DNA of 64,000 bases from assembly GCA_024234575.1 (NCBI GenBank), contig JACKOB010000002.1, positions 744,001-808,000 on the forward strand, in the 5' to 3' direction. The position numbers and the translations under genes were made by a program. The notes beneath the pieces were generated by a model. The model worked only from the letters and a program-made list of their open reading frames with translations, did no database searches and had not been told where the DNA came from. Shown here one piece after another: positions 37,491 through 45,874 of this stretch (its first letter is position 1; each line of letters opens with the position of its first letter). This DNA comes from Hahellaceae bacterium. GTDB taxonomy: Bacteria > Pseudomonadota > Gammaproteobacteria > Pseudomonadales > Oleiphilaceae.

Positions 37491-37537
37491 GGGCTTTGAA
37501 ACAACTTATAAAAGGAAGAGTCATGCTGTCACATGAT

Positions 37538-37552
37538 CTTGACATCGTCAAG
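37538..37552. promoter_or_regulatory. Palindrome 1 in the TetR/crotonase intergenic region
   Basis: CTTGACATCGTCAAG is a perfect inverted repeat (CTTGAC, 3-base spacer, GTCAAG). It lies 47 bases from the TetR start and is a likely operator for autoregulation. Confidence 0.6.
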
Positions 37553-37574
37553 ATGAGGCTTTACCTTACCAATC

Positions 37575-37603
37575 TTGACAGTGTCAACTTATATGTTTTT
37601 ATA
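37575..37603 (+). promoter_or_regulatory. Promoter with overlapping palindrome 2
   Basis: TTGACAGTGTCAA (37575-37587) is a perfect 6-1-6 palindrome sharing TGAC/GTCA half-sites with palindrome 1. Its left half is a consensus -35 TTGACA, and TTTATA follows at a 17-base spacing (37598-37603). A repressor bound here would block polymerase and thus the crotonase gene. Confidence 0.6.
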
Positions 37604-37623
37604 CAGTCTAATGAGGATAAACA

Positions 37624-38463
37624 ATGAGTTTTAAAAGTCTAAAAGTCAGTATCGAGAGCCATATTGCCCATGTAGTGCTAAATCGTCCGAATGAATTAAA
37701 TTCAATGAATACCGACTTTTGGACTGAACTCCCCCGCGCCATTGCTGAAATTGATCAACAGGCAAATGCCCGTGTGATTGTGTTGTCGTCAACAGGTAAG
37801 CACTTTTCTGCTGGAATGGATTTAGCGGTGTTTACTTCGCCTAATAGCATTCCTATGAGCGGTGACCCCGCGCGCATGGCCGAGAACTTAAGGCGTGCCG
37901 TTCTGCAGCTGCAGCAAGCTTTTAATATACTGGAAGAAGTGCGTATACCTGTTTTAGCTGCGATCCAAGGCGGCTGTATCGGTGGTGCAGTAGACATGAT
38001 CAGCGCTTGTGACAGTCGCTACTGCACAGAGGATACTTTCTTCACCATTAAAGAAACACAACTGGGGATGACAGCGGATCTGGGTACAATGCAGCGCTTA
38101 CCGCACTTGATTCCACAAGGTATTATGCGTGAGTTAGCCTATACGGGCCGTAATTTCGTCGCCCAGGAAGCCAAAGAAATAGGGCTGGTAAACAAAGTCT
38201 ACCCCACACATGAAGCCATGCTGGATGGTGTCATGGAGATCGCCAGGCAGATTGCCAAGCAATCGCCTGTGGCCGTTGCGGGCTGCAAAGAAATGATCAA
38301 CTACAGCCGCGACCATAGTGTTGCAGATAGCTTAAAGTATATGGCCACCTGGCAGTCAGGCATGTTTCGTCCACAAGATATGATGAAGTGCTTCGCTGCC
38401 AAAGCACAAAAAACAGAGCCTGTATTTGATCCACTATTGCCGATTAAATCACTATTTAGCTAA
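37624..38463 (+). CDS. Enoyl-CoA hydratase/isomerase, dienoyl-CoA isomerase-like
   Basis: A 279-residue crotonase-fold enzyme. Its closest resemblance is to delta3,5-delta2,4-dienoyl-CoA isomerase (ECH1). The oxyanion and active-site block (GGCIGGAVDMISACDSRYC, then FFTIKETQLGMTADLGTMQ) contains the three acidic residues expected for that activity: Asp in AVDM, Glu in IKET and Asp in TADLG. This would help degrade unsaturated fatty acids. GAGG precedes the ATG. Likely repressed by the divergent TetR. Confidence 0.85.
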   Translation: MSFKSLKVSIESHIAHVVLNRPNELNSMNTDFWTELPRAIAEIDQQANARVIVLSSTGKHFSAGMDLAVFTSPNSIPMSGDPARMAENLRRAVLQLQQAFNILEEVRIPVLAAIQGGCIGGAVDMISACDSRYCTEDTFFTIKETQLGMTADLGTMQRLPHLIPQGIMRELAYTGRNFVAQEAKEIGLVNKVYPTHEAMLDGVMEIARQIAKQSPVAVAGCKEMINYSRDHSVADSLKYMATWQSGMFRPQDMMKCFAAKAQKTEPVFDPLLPIKSLFS

Positions 38464-38469
38464 ACATCT

Positions 38470-38505
38470 CCCTCTATCGGTGCGCTGGCTATCAACGATG
38501 GAGGG
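38470..38505. terminator. Hairpin between convergent genes
   Basis: CCCTCTATCG pairs with CGATGGAGGG (one G-U) across a 16-base loop, between the crotonase gene and the sigma-factor gene. No long T-run follows. Confidence 0.4.
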
Positions 38506-38529
38506 CAATAAACCTCTGCCTACTATGAC

Positions 38530-39807
38530 TTACCCATCATTGGCGGGGTATCGAGCCTGCACCTTTTTTAGTGCCTGCTTTTGCAGCTGCCGAACCCGCT
38601 CAAAAGTGAGACCTAACTGATCCCCCACCTCCCCTAACGTATACTCTTTACGAAAACCAACACCATAGCGCATACGAAGAATAAGATACTCTCGTGCAGA
38701 AAGCTGATCCTTGAAAGATTCAATCAACTTACCTTTTTGATAGTCTTCCGCTAAAAGTTCGGGGCCTGCCTCCGTACTAGCAAGCAAGGGCTCTAATGTC
38801 GATTCAGTATCATCATTAAGCGGTTGGTTGATAGACACGGGTTCTGCTGGAAACTCCTGTATACGCGACACCATTGCTACCGGTAATGATGTCGCCGCTG
38901 AAATTTCAATTTCAGAAGGCAAGCGTGATCTTTGCGCAGCAAATCGCTCTTTCGTATCAATAACCTGCGCGAGCTTATCCATCAGATAACTCGGTCTCGC
39001 AATAAGGTAACGCTTCTTTTGACTTTCCAGTTTCATGACATGATGGATACACCAATAGGCATAGGTTGAAAATCGAAATCCTCGACCAAAATTGAATCTA
39101 TCCGATGCTTTTATCAGCCCGAGATTTCCATCCTGTATTAACTCTTCTAAGGCTACACCACCAAGATGACTGCGTTTGGCGACAAGAAATACCAACCGAA
39201 GATTTTTCTCGATCAACTGATTTCTGAGCACAACATACTTATTAACAAGTCTCGTCACCCGCGTACTAATATCAGCCGCCAGCGTCTCTTTTACTTGCTC
39301 GACCAACGCCAGAACGTTGCTTCTCTCGAGTTCTATCATCGCCACCAATAAGGCTAAATTACTACGCAAATTATGTGCTTGCGATGAATGATGCTGAGAT
39401 AAAAAATACAAGCACTTCAATGTATCGATAACCGTCAACGTAATATTTTCCATAACGGCATAAGTTTGGGGACTCTCTTGCAGGGCTGACTCGGGGAACG
39501 ATTCAGCATTAGACAGGCTTAATTTTTTTAAAAGCAACGTCTCCAAATGTTCCAGTAAATATTCGTCGCTTGCCAACTCGACCAGCAATTGACGCATCAC
39601 ATCATCGATACGTCCGCCAAGAGAACGCTCTTCTTCAACCGTTAACAAATCAATTCTGGCGATATCACGACTGTAAATATCCATCGACTCTGCCACAGAG
39701 ATATCGCGAATTCGTCCTCGCTTCAATGACTGCAACTGTGCCAGCTCAGCCTGCTGCGCACTCACACGGCTATCAGTCTCTTCCGGCGTCCACTCAGCGT
39801 CAAGCAT
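38530..39807 (-). CDS. Divergent sigma-70 family RNA polymerase sigma factor
   Basis: A 425-residue sigma factor. Region 1.2 is near residues 40-70 (DIYSRDIARIDLLTVEEERS). An insertion of about 120 residues then precedes region 2 (NLRLVFLVAKRSHLGG, LIQDGNLGLIKASDRF, RFSTYAYWCIHH). Regions 3 and 4 follow (LSAREYLILRMRYG, LGLTFERVRQLQKQAL). Region 2.4, which reads the -10 box, is YWCIHHVMKLESQKKR, unlike the WWIRQ of RpoD and RpoS, so promoter choice probably differs. The insertion recalls the RpoD non-conserved region. RpoH and RpoS are poor matches. No anti-sigma gene is adjacent. Confidence 0.8.
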   Translation of the reverse strand: MLDAEWTPEETDSRVSAQQAELAQLQSLKRGRIRDISVAESMDIYSRDIARIDLLTVEEERSLGGRIDDVMRQLLVELASDEYLLEHLETLLLKKLSLSNAESFPESALQESPQTYAVMENITLTVIDTLKCLYFLSQHHSSQAHNLRSNLALLVAMIELERSNVLALVEQVKETLAADISTRVTRLVNKYVVLRNQLIEKNLRLVFLVAKRSHLGGVALEELIQDGNLGLIKASDRFNFGRGFRFSTYAYWCIHHVMKLESQKKRYLIARPSYLMDKLAQVIDTKERFAAQRSRLPSEIEISAATSLPVAMVSRIQEFPAEPVSINQPLNDDTESTLEPLLASTEAGPELLAEDYQKGKLIESFKDQLSAREYLILRMRYGVGFRKEYTLGEVGDQLGLTFERVRQLQKQALKKVQARYPANDG

Positions 39808-40049
39808 CTGGCTATCCCCATCACAGCATAAAAGAAGTTGTCAGAATCTACCTGTTACCCAACGTTTACGCTTATTATTTATTATTGGATCAGCCGGTTT
39901 GAATTACTTGAGCCACCTGTTAAAGATTACTACCTAATAGCCACAAAAAATGTCTGCCTATTGACTTTCTCCCAAGCTTTGCCTATTTATCTTTTCTAAA
40001 ATAACAACTTAGATAAACCATCCGTCTCCCCAATGAAAGGGCAATAATC

Positions 40050-41714
40050 ATGCAATCCTATCGTGGCAACATTGTTGATGTACGGGCCAGAACTATTTTT
40101 TGCGGGCAAGTACAGGTTGAGAGGGGAAAAATAACCGACATAGTACATCTTGGTGAAGAAGAACAAGGCCAGCCCTATTTATTGCCAGGCTTAGTCGATG
40201 CCCATGTTCATATAGAGAGCTCGATGTTGACACCAGACGAGTTTGGGCGAGCGGCACTGCGTCATGGCGTACTTGCATCGGTATCCGATCCTCACGAAAT
40301 TGCCAACGTATTAGGCGTTGCGGGCATTGACTATATGAGAGAACGCGCGTCACTGACCCCCTTTACTATTCTCTTCGGCGCACCGAGTTGCGTACCGGCA
40401 ACGCCATTCGAATCTGCGGGTGCGGCAATTGATGCAGGCACTGTTAGATCACTTTTAGAAAGCGGTAAAACTGGCTATCTCTCTGAAGTAATGAATTTTC
40501 CCGGCGTGCTTGCAAGAGACCCGGAAGTTATGGAAAAAATTAATGCCGCCAAAGCGCTAGGGTTGCCGATTGACGGGCATGCACCAGGGCTACTTAAGGC
40601 AGACGCCAAGCAGTATGCCGACGCGAGTATTAGCACAGACCACGAATGCACGAACCTGGAAGAAGCGATAGATAAAATTAACGCTGGTATGAAAATACTG
40701 ATTCGCGAAGGTTCAGCCGCGAAAGATTTCGAGTCACTACACAGCTTGATAGACAGCCACTGTGACAACGTAATGTTATGCAGCGATGACAAGCACCCCG
40801 ATGATTTATTAGAAGGGCACATAGACTTGTTGGTGAAGCGTGCTTTGGAGAAAGGGCATGACCTTTTTAACGTATTACAAACAGCGACAGTGAACCCGAT
40901 TACACATTACCAGATGAAGATTGGGCTGTTACAAATTGGAGACAGTTTTGATGCTATTCAAGTTAACAACCTGACCCACTTCAAAACGCAAAAGGTTTGG
41001 TTAAAAGGTGAATTAGTCGTTGATGCGAGCAGATGTCTATTAACTCACAAAACTGCAAAAGTGTTGAATCATTTTGCGGCACTGCCTCTAACTGAAACAG
41101 ATTTGAAGTTACCCCACCCACAGAGTCCGTGTCGTGTAATTATTGCTGAAGATGGCAAACTGTTTACACGGCAGGAAATCCACAACATGCCCTGTATAGA
41201 TGAGCATATCGCCGCAGATCTCGATAATGATATTTTATTTCTGGCGGTTTTAAATCGCTATCAACATTCAGCCCCAGCAGTCGCCCTTATTAAGGGCTTT
41301 ACTCTCACCGGTGCTAATAAACAAGGGGGCGCTATCGCCAGCAGTGTTGCCCATGACTCACATAATATCGTGGCAGTTGGCACCAGCGCCAACTGGTTGA
41401 GTAAAGCGATAAACGCCGTCATCGAAGAGCAGGGAGGACTTGTCGCCATTGATCAAACCGGTGAGTTGCGATTACCGTTGCCCGTTGCAGGATTAATGAG
41501 TGATGCGCCGATTGAAGAAGTCGGGCCCGCCTACCGAGCTCTGAATGACAAAGCTAAAGCGATGGGAAGCCAGCTTTCATCACCTTTTATGACGTTGTCA
41601 TTTATGTCTCTGTTGGTCATTCCTGCATTAAAGTTAAGCGACAAAGGTTTGTTCGACGGCAGCCGATTTGAGTTCTGTGATCTGGCGGTCGCTGAGGAAG
41701 ATGTTGCACCATGA
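40050..41714 (+). CDS. ade: Adenine deaminase
   Basis: A 554-residue amidohydrolase-type adenine deaminase, converting adenine to hypoxanthine. The metal-binding LVDAHVHIESSM lies near residues 47-59. Other marks are HEIANVLGV, GHAPGL, STDHECT, LCSDDKHPDDL and the second-domain SVAHDSHNIVAVG. First gene of a purine catabolic operon; its stop overlaps the xdhA start by four bases (ATGA). Confidence 0.92.
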   Translation: MQSYRGNIVDVRARTIFCGQVQVERGKITDIVHLGEEEQGQPYLLPGLVDAHVHIESSMLTPDEFGRAALRHGVLASVSDPHEIANVLGVAGIDYMRERASLTPFTILFGAPSCVPATPFESAGAAIDAGTVRSLLESGKTGYLSEVMNFPGVLARDPEVMEKINAAKALGLPIDGHAPGLLKADAKQYADASISTDHECTNLEEAIDKINAGMKILIREGSAAKDFESLHSLIDSHCDNVMLCSDDKHPDDLLEGHIDLLVKRALEKGHDLFNVLQTATVNPITHYQMKIGLLQIGDSFDAIQVNNLTHFKTQKVWLKGELVVDASRCLLTHKTAKVLNHFAALPLTETDLKLPHPQSPCRVIIAEDGKLFTRQEIHNMPCIDEHIAADLDNDILFLAVLNRYQHSAPAVALIKGFTLTGANKQGGAIASSVAHDSHNIVAVGTSANWLSKAINAVIEEQGGLVAIDQTGELRLPLPVAGLMSDAPIEEVGPAYRALNDKAKAMGSQLSSPFMTLSFMSLLVIPALKLSDKGLFDGSRFEFCDLAVAEEDVAP

Positions 41715-43087
41715 CATTCGCCTTCGATTTAAATGGTAAAGCCGTATCTGGTGACGATGGTTCAGTATTGTTGATTGATTTTCTGCGCTACCAACTGCAT
41801 CTCTCGGGCACAAAAGCCGCCTGTCGCGAAGGCGATTGCGGTTCTTGCCAAGTGCTTGTGAAATCACCCGCAGCTAGGATGTTTAAAGCAATGCCAAGCT
41901 GTTTGATGCGATTGCAGGATTGCCAGAACTGCCAGGTAATAACCATCGATGGTTTACCCAAAAACAACCCGCTCATCACTACGCTGGCTTCGTCTGGGGC
42001 CAGTCAGTGCGGTTATTGCAGTCCAGGTCTCACCATCGGCCTGATAAATTGGTTACTTAATGGCAAAGCGTTGTCCGAGACAGAAGGGGCAAGCTTTATT
42101 AATGCCAACTTGTGCCGATGCACCGGGTATATGGGTCAAAAACGCGCGATTAAAGCAATAGGGGAAGAGTATTCGCATCTTCTGTTAAGCGCCGAAGATC
42201 GCGTCGCATTTTTGCAAAAAGTTAATGTACTACCCAAGATCGTGGTCCACGCTTATCACCAGAATACAACACCAGCTCAATCGCCTTATTATGCGCAGGT
42301 ACAAAACAAATCTGCTGCAATACTCGCTGGCGGCGGCACTGATTTGTATCTACACAACAAGCCGTCAGAAAATCCTGTCATCAGTTTGTTAAAAACTGGC
42401 GAAGATCACGTTGTTAGAATGAGTGATGACTGTGTATCCATTAGTGCACTGCACCCTATTCAACTTGTCGCCGATACCATCGACACGCTGGCATGTTTGC
42501 CTGCCTTCAGCAGTTTTAATCATTGGTTCGCATCTCTGCCGATAAGAAACCGGGCCACTCTCGGAGGAAACCTTGCGAATGCATCTCCTATTGCTGATGG
42601 AATATGCTTTTTTATGGCCTTGGATACCATCATAGAAACGAATCTTCGACAAGTCCCCATAGGCCAGCTGTTTTCAGGCTTTAAACAAACCGACTTATCT
42701 CTCAACGAAGTGATCACGTGGCTGCATGTGCCGAAATCTGTCACCAGAGATTATATTTACTTCGAAAAAGTAAGCCGACGAGGTACAACTGATATCGCTG
42801 TGGTCAATTGTTGTGGGCGATGGCAAATTACCGATAATAACGTATCGCGTGTAGCGCTTGTTTTGGGAGGTGCCTCACCTGTGCCGGTGCGATTAACCTC
42901 TCTCGAAAACAATCTGTTGGGACACAGTTTGCAAGAGAGTATTGAAGAGCTTGTAGATACACATCTTGATGCGGCAATTTCCCCCATTGACGATAGCCGT
43001 GGCTCCAAGGTGTACCGCCGATTGCTAGCAAAACAATTGCTCTTATCACAATGGGAATCAGTGAAGGAAAAAGCAAATCATGCATAA
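41711..43087 (+). CDS. xdhA: Xanthine dehydrogenase small subunit (2Fe-2S and FAD)
   Basis: A 458-residue subunit. The N-terminal [2Fe-2S] ferredoxin domain has CREGDCGSC and a second Cys near position 58. The helical second cluster domain has CGYCSPG and CRCTGY. The FAD-binding domain then shows AILAGGGTDLYL and RNRATLGGNLANASPIAD. It oxidises hypoxanthine and xanthine together with the large subunit, passing electrons to NAD. It overlaps ade by four bases and xdhB by eight. Confidence 0.92.
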   Translation: MTFAFDLNGKAVSGDDGSVLLIDFLRYQLHLSGTKAACREGDCGSCQVLVKSPAARMFKAMPSCLMRLQDCQNCQVITIDGLPKNNPLITTLASSGASQCGYCSPGLTIGLINWLLNGKALSETEGASFINANLCRCTGYMGQKRAIKAIGEEYSHLLLSAEDRVAFLQKVNVLPKIVVHAYHQNTTPAQSPYYAQVQNKSAAILAGGGTDLYLHNKPSENPVISLLKTGEDHVVRMSDDCVSISALHPIQLVADTIDTLACLPAFSSFNHWFASLPIRNRATLGGNLANASPIADGICFFMALDTIIETNLRQVPIGQLFSGFKQTDLSLNEVITWLHVPKSVTRDYIYFEKVSRRGTTDIAVVNCCGRWQITDNNVSRVALVLGGASPVPVRLTSLENNLLGHSLQESIEELVDTHLDAAISPIDDSRGSKVYRRLLAKQLLLSQWESVKEKANHA

Positions 43088-45299
43088 CGACAGCGAACTT
43101 CACTTTTCTGGACAGTCAACTTTCGTTGATGATTGGCCGCTACCCGAGACGACGCTATATGCTGCTGTGTTTGTGTCACCAATTGCCAACGGCCTACTGA
43201 AATCGATAGATGCACAAAAAGCACGCGCGATGCCCGGCGTAAAAGCGGTGCTGACGGCCGCGGATATCGCCGGAGAAAACCAGATCGGAGAAATCATGCC
43301 AGACGAAGAGTTACTGGCAACAAAAAATCTTAAATTCATCGGCAAACCCATCGCGCTGGTTCTTGCCGACAGCCCTGCGACCGCTCAACAAGGGGCTCAA
43401 GCGATTGAAATTGCCTACGATGAGCTCGCAACAGAGTTTAACGTACGTAATGCCTATCACAACAACATGACATTTGGTGACGAACGACAATTTACCAAAG
43501 GAGATACGAAGTCAGCATTCGAACAAGCAAAGTGGGTCGTTTCAGGGCAAGTCAGTTGCGCCGCACAAGAACACCTCTACTTTGAAACGCAAATATCTAT
43601 CGCAATCCCTGTGGATAAAGATCGCCTGAAAATCATCAGTGCCAGTCAAAACCCTAGTGCCATCCAAAAACTGGCAGCGAAAGTTCTCGGCTTATCCATG
43701 AACAGCATCGAGGTAGAAGTTCCTCGCTTAGGTGGGGCCTTTGGCGGCAAAGAAGAACAAGCAAAGCCATGGGCATGCCTTGCGGCCCTTGGTGCACAGC
43801 TGACAGGACACCCCGTAAAACTGGCCTTATCCAGACAACAGGATATGCACTGGACAGGAAAGCGCCATCCTTATAGTGCTGATTATCGAATCGCTGCCGA
43901 TGAAACCGGCCGAATACAGGCTTACGATGTAAAATTTCTGCAAGACGGAGGCGCCGTGGCAGATCTCTCAACTGCCGTCCTCGAACGCACGCTGTTTCAT
44001 GCCACCAATGCATACCAAATTCCTAACGCTAACGTTAAAGCCGTTAGCTGTCGCACTCATCACCCCTCCAACACTGCCTTTAGAGGTTTTGGTGCTCCCC
44101 AAGCCATTTTTACCATTGAGGCTGCAATCGACCACTTAGCCTGCGCTATGAACCTTCCACGTTGGAAAATCCAGCAAAAGAACCTGCTACAGCCTGGCTA
44201 CCGTTTTGACTATGGCATGACCGTTCAAACCGACGCCCTGCAAAACTGCTGGCAGCAATTGTTCAAGCACAAAAAAATCGAAATGCGTCTCGCTGACATA
44301 CAAAAGCATAACGCCAACAAGCCTCGATATATTCGATCCCTTGCTCTCACGCCGCTATGCTTCGGAATCTCTTTTACCGCCACCCATCTAAACCAAGCCA
44401 GTGTGACTGTAACGATTTACACGGATGCCAGTATCGGCGTAGCTATCGGTGCTGTAGAAATGGGACAAGGCGTGGTCGATAAAATTGCAATTATCGTGGC
44501 GCGCTCACTGGGTGTGTCCGTTAAAAGAGTCCGGGTAGACTTTACCAATAGCAGTAAAAGCCCCAACATGTCGCCAACAGCCGCCAGTGTCGGTGCAGAC
44601 TTAAACAGCATGGCCGCAATAAAAGCTTGCGAAAAATTAAAGCTGCGTCTTGTAGACTTTAGTAATACTTTCTATGGCGTCGATTTATCACCAGAGACCA
44701 ATTTCGAAAACAACGCCATCACCTGGGAGGACTTGGTTGCCAACGCTTACCTTCAACGTATTAATTTATCGGAGCATGCCTTTTACGCTACCCCCGATTT
44801 ATACTTCGATCGCGTCAAAGAACAGGGTACCCCGTTTTCCTACCATGTGTACGGCGTTAGCGCGATTGAGTCAACATTAGATACGCTTTTAGGCACTTAT
44901 CACATTGATAACGTCGATGTCGTTTACGACTTAGGACAATCCTTAGATACCATCATCGACCTGGGGCAAATGGAAGGAGGCCTGGTTCAGGGCATAGGCT
45001 ATGCCACCATGGAGGAAATCAGGTGGGATGAAAAAGGAAAACTATTAACCGATAGCTTCGCCACCTACAAGATTCCTGACCTACTATCCAGCCCACAAAT
45101 TTCAGTCGACTTTATCGACAGCCCCAGCAATCCGCATGGCCCGTTTAGTGCGAAAGCAATCGGTGAACCGCCGTTATTACTAGGTCTGGGAGCTTTTTTT
45201 TCGATCAGTGACAGCATTCGATTGTTTAATAAAACCGCTCCTATTAATTACACCCTGCCGCTAACACCAGAGCGGGCGCTGTTAGCGTTATATTCTTAA
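43080..45299 (+). CDS. xdhB: Xanthine dehydrogenase large (molybdopterin) subunit
   Basis: A 739-residue molybdenum hydroxylase subunit. The aldehyde oxidase a/b hammerhead (TLYAAVFVSPIANGLL, MPGVKAVLTAADIAG) is at the N-terminus, then FETQISIA, PRLGGAFGGKE, FRGFGAPQA, EMGQGVVDKI and AKAIGEPPLLLG of the Moco-binding domain. The Glu of IGEPP is the expected base. XdhC, which loads the sulphurated cofactor, is not encoded here, so maturation must rely on a gene elsewhere. Confidence 0.92.
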   Translation: MHNDSELHFSGQSTFVDDWPLPETTLYAAVFVSPIANGLLKSIDAQKARAMPGVKAVLTAADIAGENQIGEIMPDEELLATKNLKFIGKPIALVLADSPATAQQGAQAIEIAYDELATEFNVRNAYHNNMTFGDERQFTKGDTKSAFEQAKWVVSGQVSCAAQEHLYFETQISIAIPVDKDRLKIISASQNPSAIQKLAAKVLGLSMNSIEVEVPRLGGAFGGKEEQAKPWACLAALGAQLTGHPVKLALSRQQDMHWTGKRHPYSADYRIAADETGRIQAYDVKFLQDGGAVADLSTAVLERTLFHATNAYQIPNANVKAVSCRTHHPSNTAFRGFGAPQAIFTIEAAIDHLACAMNLPRWKIQQKNLLQPGYRFDYGMTVQTDALQNCWQQLFKHKKIEMRLADIQKHNANKPRYIRSLALTPLCFGISFTATHLNQASVTVTIYTDASIGVAIGAVEMGQGVVDKIAIIVARSLGVSVKRVRVDFTNSSKSPNMSPTAASVGADLNSMAAIKACEKLKLRLVDFSNTFYGVDLSPETNFENNAITWEDLVANAYLQRINLSEHAFYATPDLYFDRVKEQGTPFSYHVYGVSAIESTLDTLLGTYHIDNVDVVYDLGQSLDTIIDLGQMEGGLVQGIGYATMEEIRWDEKGKLLTDSFATYKIPDLLSSPQISVDFIDSPSNPHGPFSAKAIGEPPLLLGLGAFFSISDSIRLFNKTAPINYTLPLTPERALLALYS

Positions 45300-45790
45300 T
45301 GGCATGGTCGCAGTTATACCAACGCAGAGATCTGGTTACCGGATTTTTTATTTACGGGGTAGGTGATGCCGTCGCGTCAGTGCTATCAGATTCGTTTAGC
45401 CTGCAACGGCTGTTCGGCATGGCACTGATTGGCGCGCTAATGTATGGACTGGAAATTCCGCACTACTTTCATTGGGTGGCAAAGAAAACCCAACCCCTCA
45501 ATAGAGCAAAGGCTGCCATGGCAAGAACACTTTTTGCCATGCTCTATTTTAACCCTCTATGGGTTGCCCGGCACTTGGCAATCATCGGGCTATTGAATGG
45601 TGAAAGACTGCCTCCGTCCTTATTTTTAATCGCACTACAAAGCTTTCTGTCTGCAATGCCGCTTACAGTTTTCGCTAATATGCTTATACAAAATGCTGTG
45701 CCATTAAAAAACAGGTTCATCGCCAGTGCGCTGTTTTCGTGTTTTATGGCGATTTATTACCCACTGGCTGCGCTCTGGTGGGGGGGATAA
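45299..45790 (+). CDS. Small integral membrane protein, Mpv17/PMP22-like
   Basis: A 163-residue membrane protein with four hydrophobic segments. The order GVGDAVASVLS, then LFGMALIGALMYGLEIPHYFHWV, recalls the Mpv17/PMP22 family (Gly-Asp start, Gly-x-x-x-Gly then a His near an aromatic), but similarity is limited. It is coupled to xdhB (TAATG), so it belongs to the purine operon. A role in purine or urate transport is possible but unproven. Confidence 0.55.
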   Translation: MAWSQLYQRRDLVTGFFIYGVGDAVASVLSDSFSLQRLFGMALIGALMYGLEIPHYFHWVAKKTQPLNRAKAAMARTLFAMLYFNPLWVARHLAIIGLLNGERLPPSLFLIALQSFLSAMPLTVFANMLIQNAVPLKNRFIASALFSCFMAIYYPLAALWWGG

Positions 45791-45814
45791 TGCCATGCGG
45801 AGGTGAGGATAATA

Positions 45815-45848
45815 CCGCTGATACCCTGCATTCACCAGGTATCAGCGG
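45815..45848. terminator. Bidirectional terminator
   Basis: An 11-base perfect stem (CCGCTGATACC with GGTATCAGCGG) and 12-base loop between the purine operon and the convergent DUF5666 gene. It can act for both directions. Confidence 0.7.
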
Positions 45849-45874
45849 CAATCCAGCGCATCCAATATCAGTTA

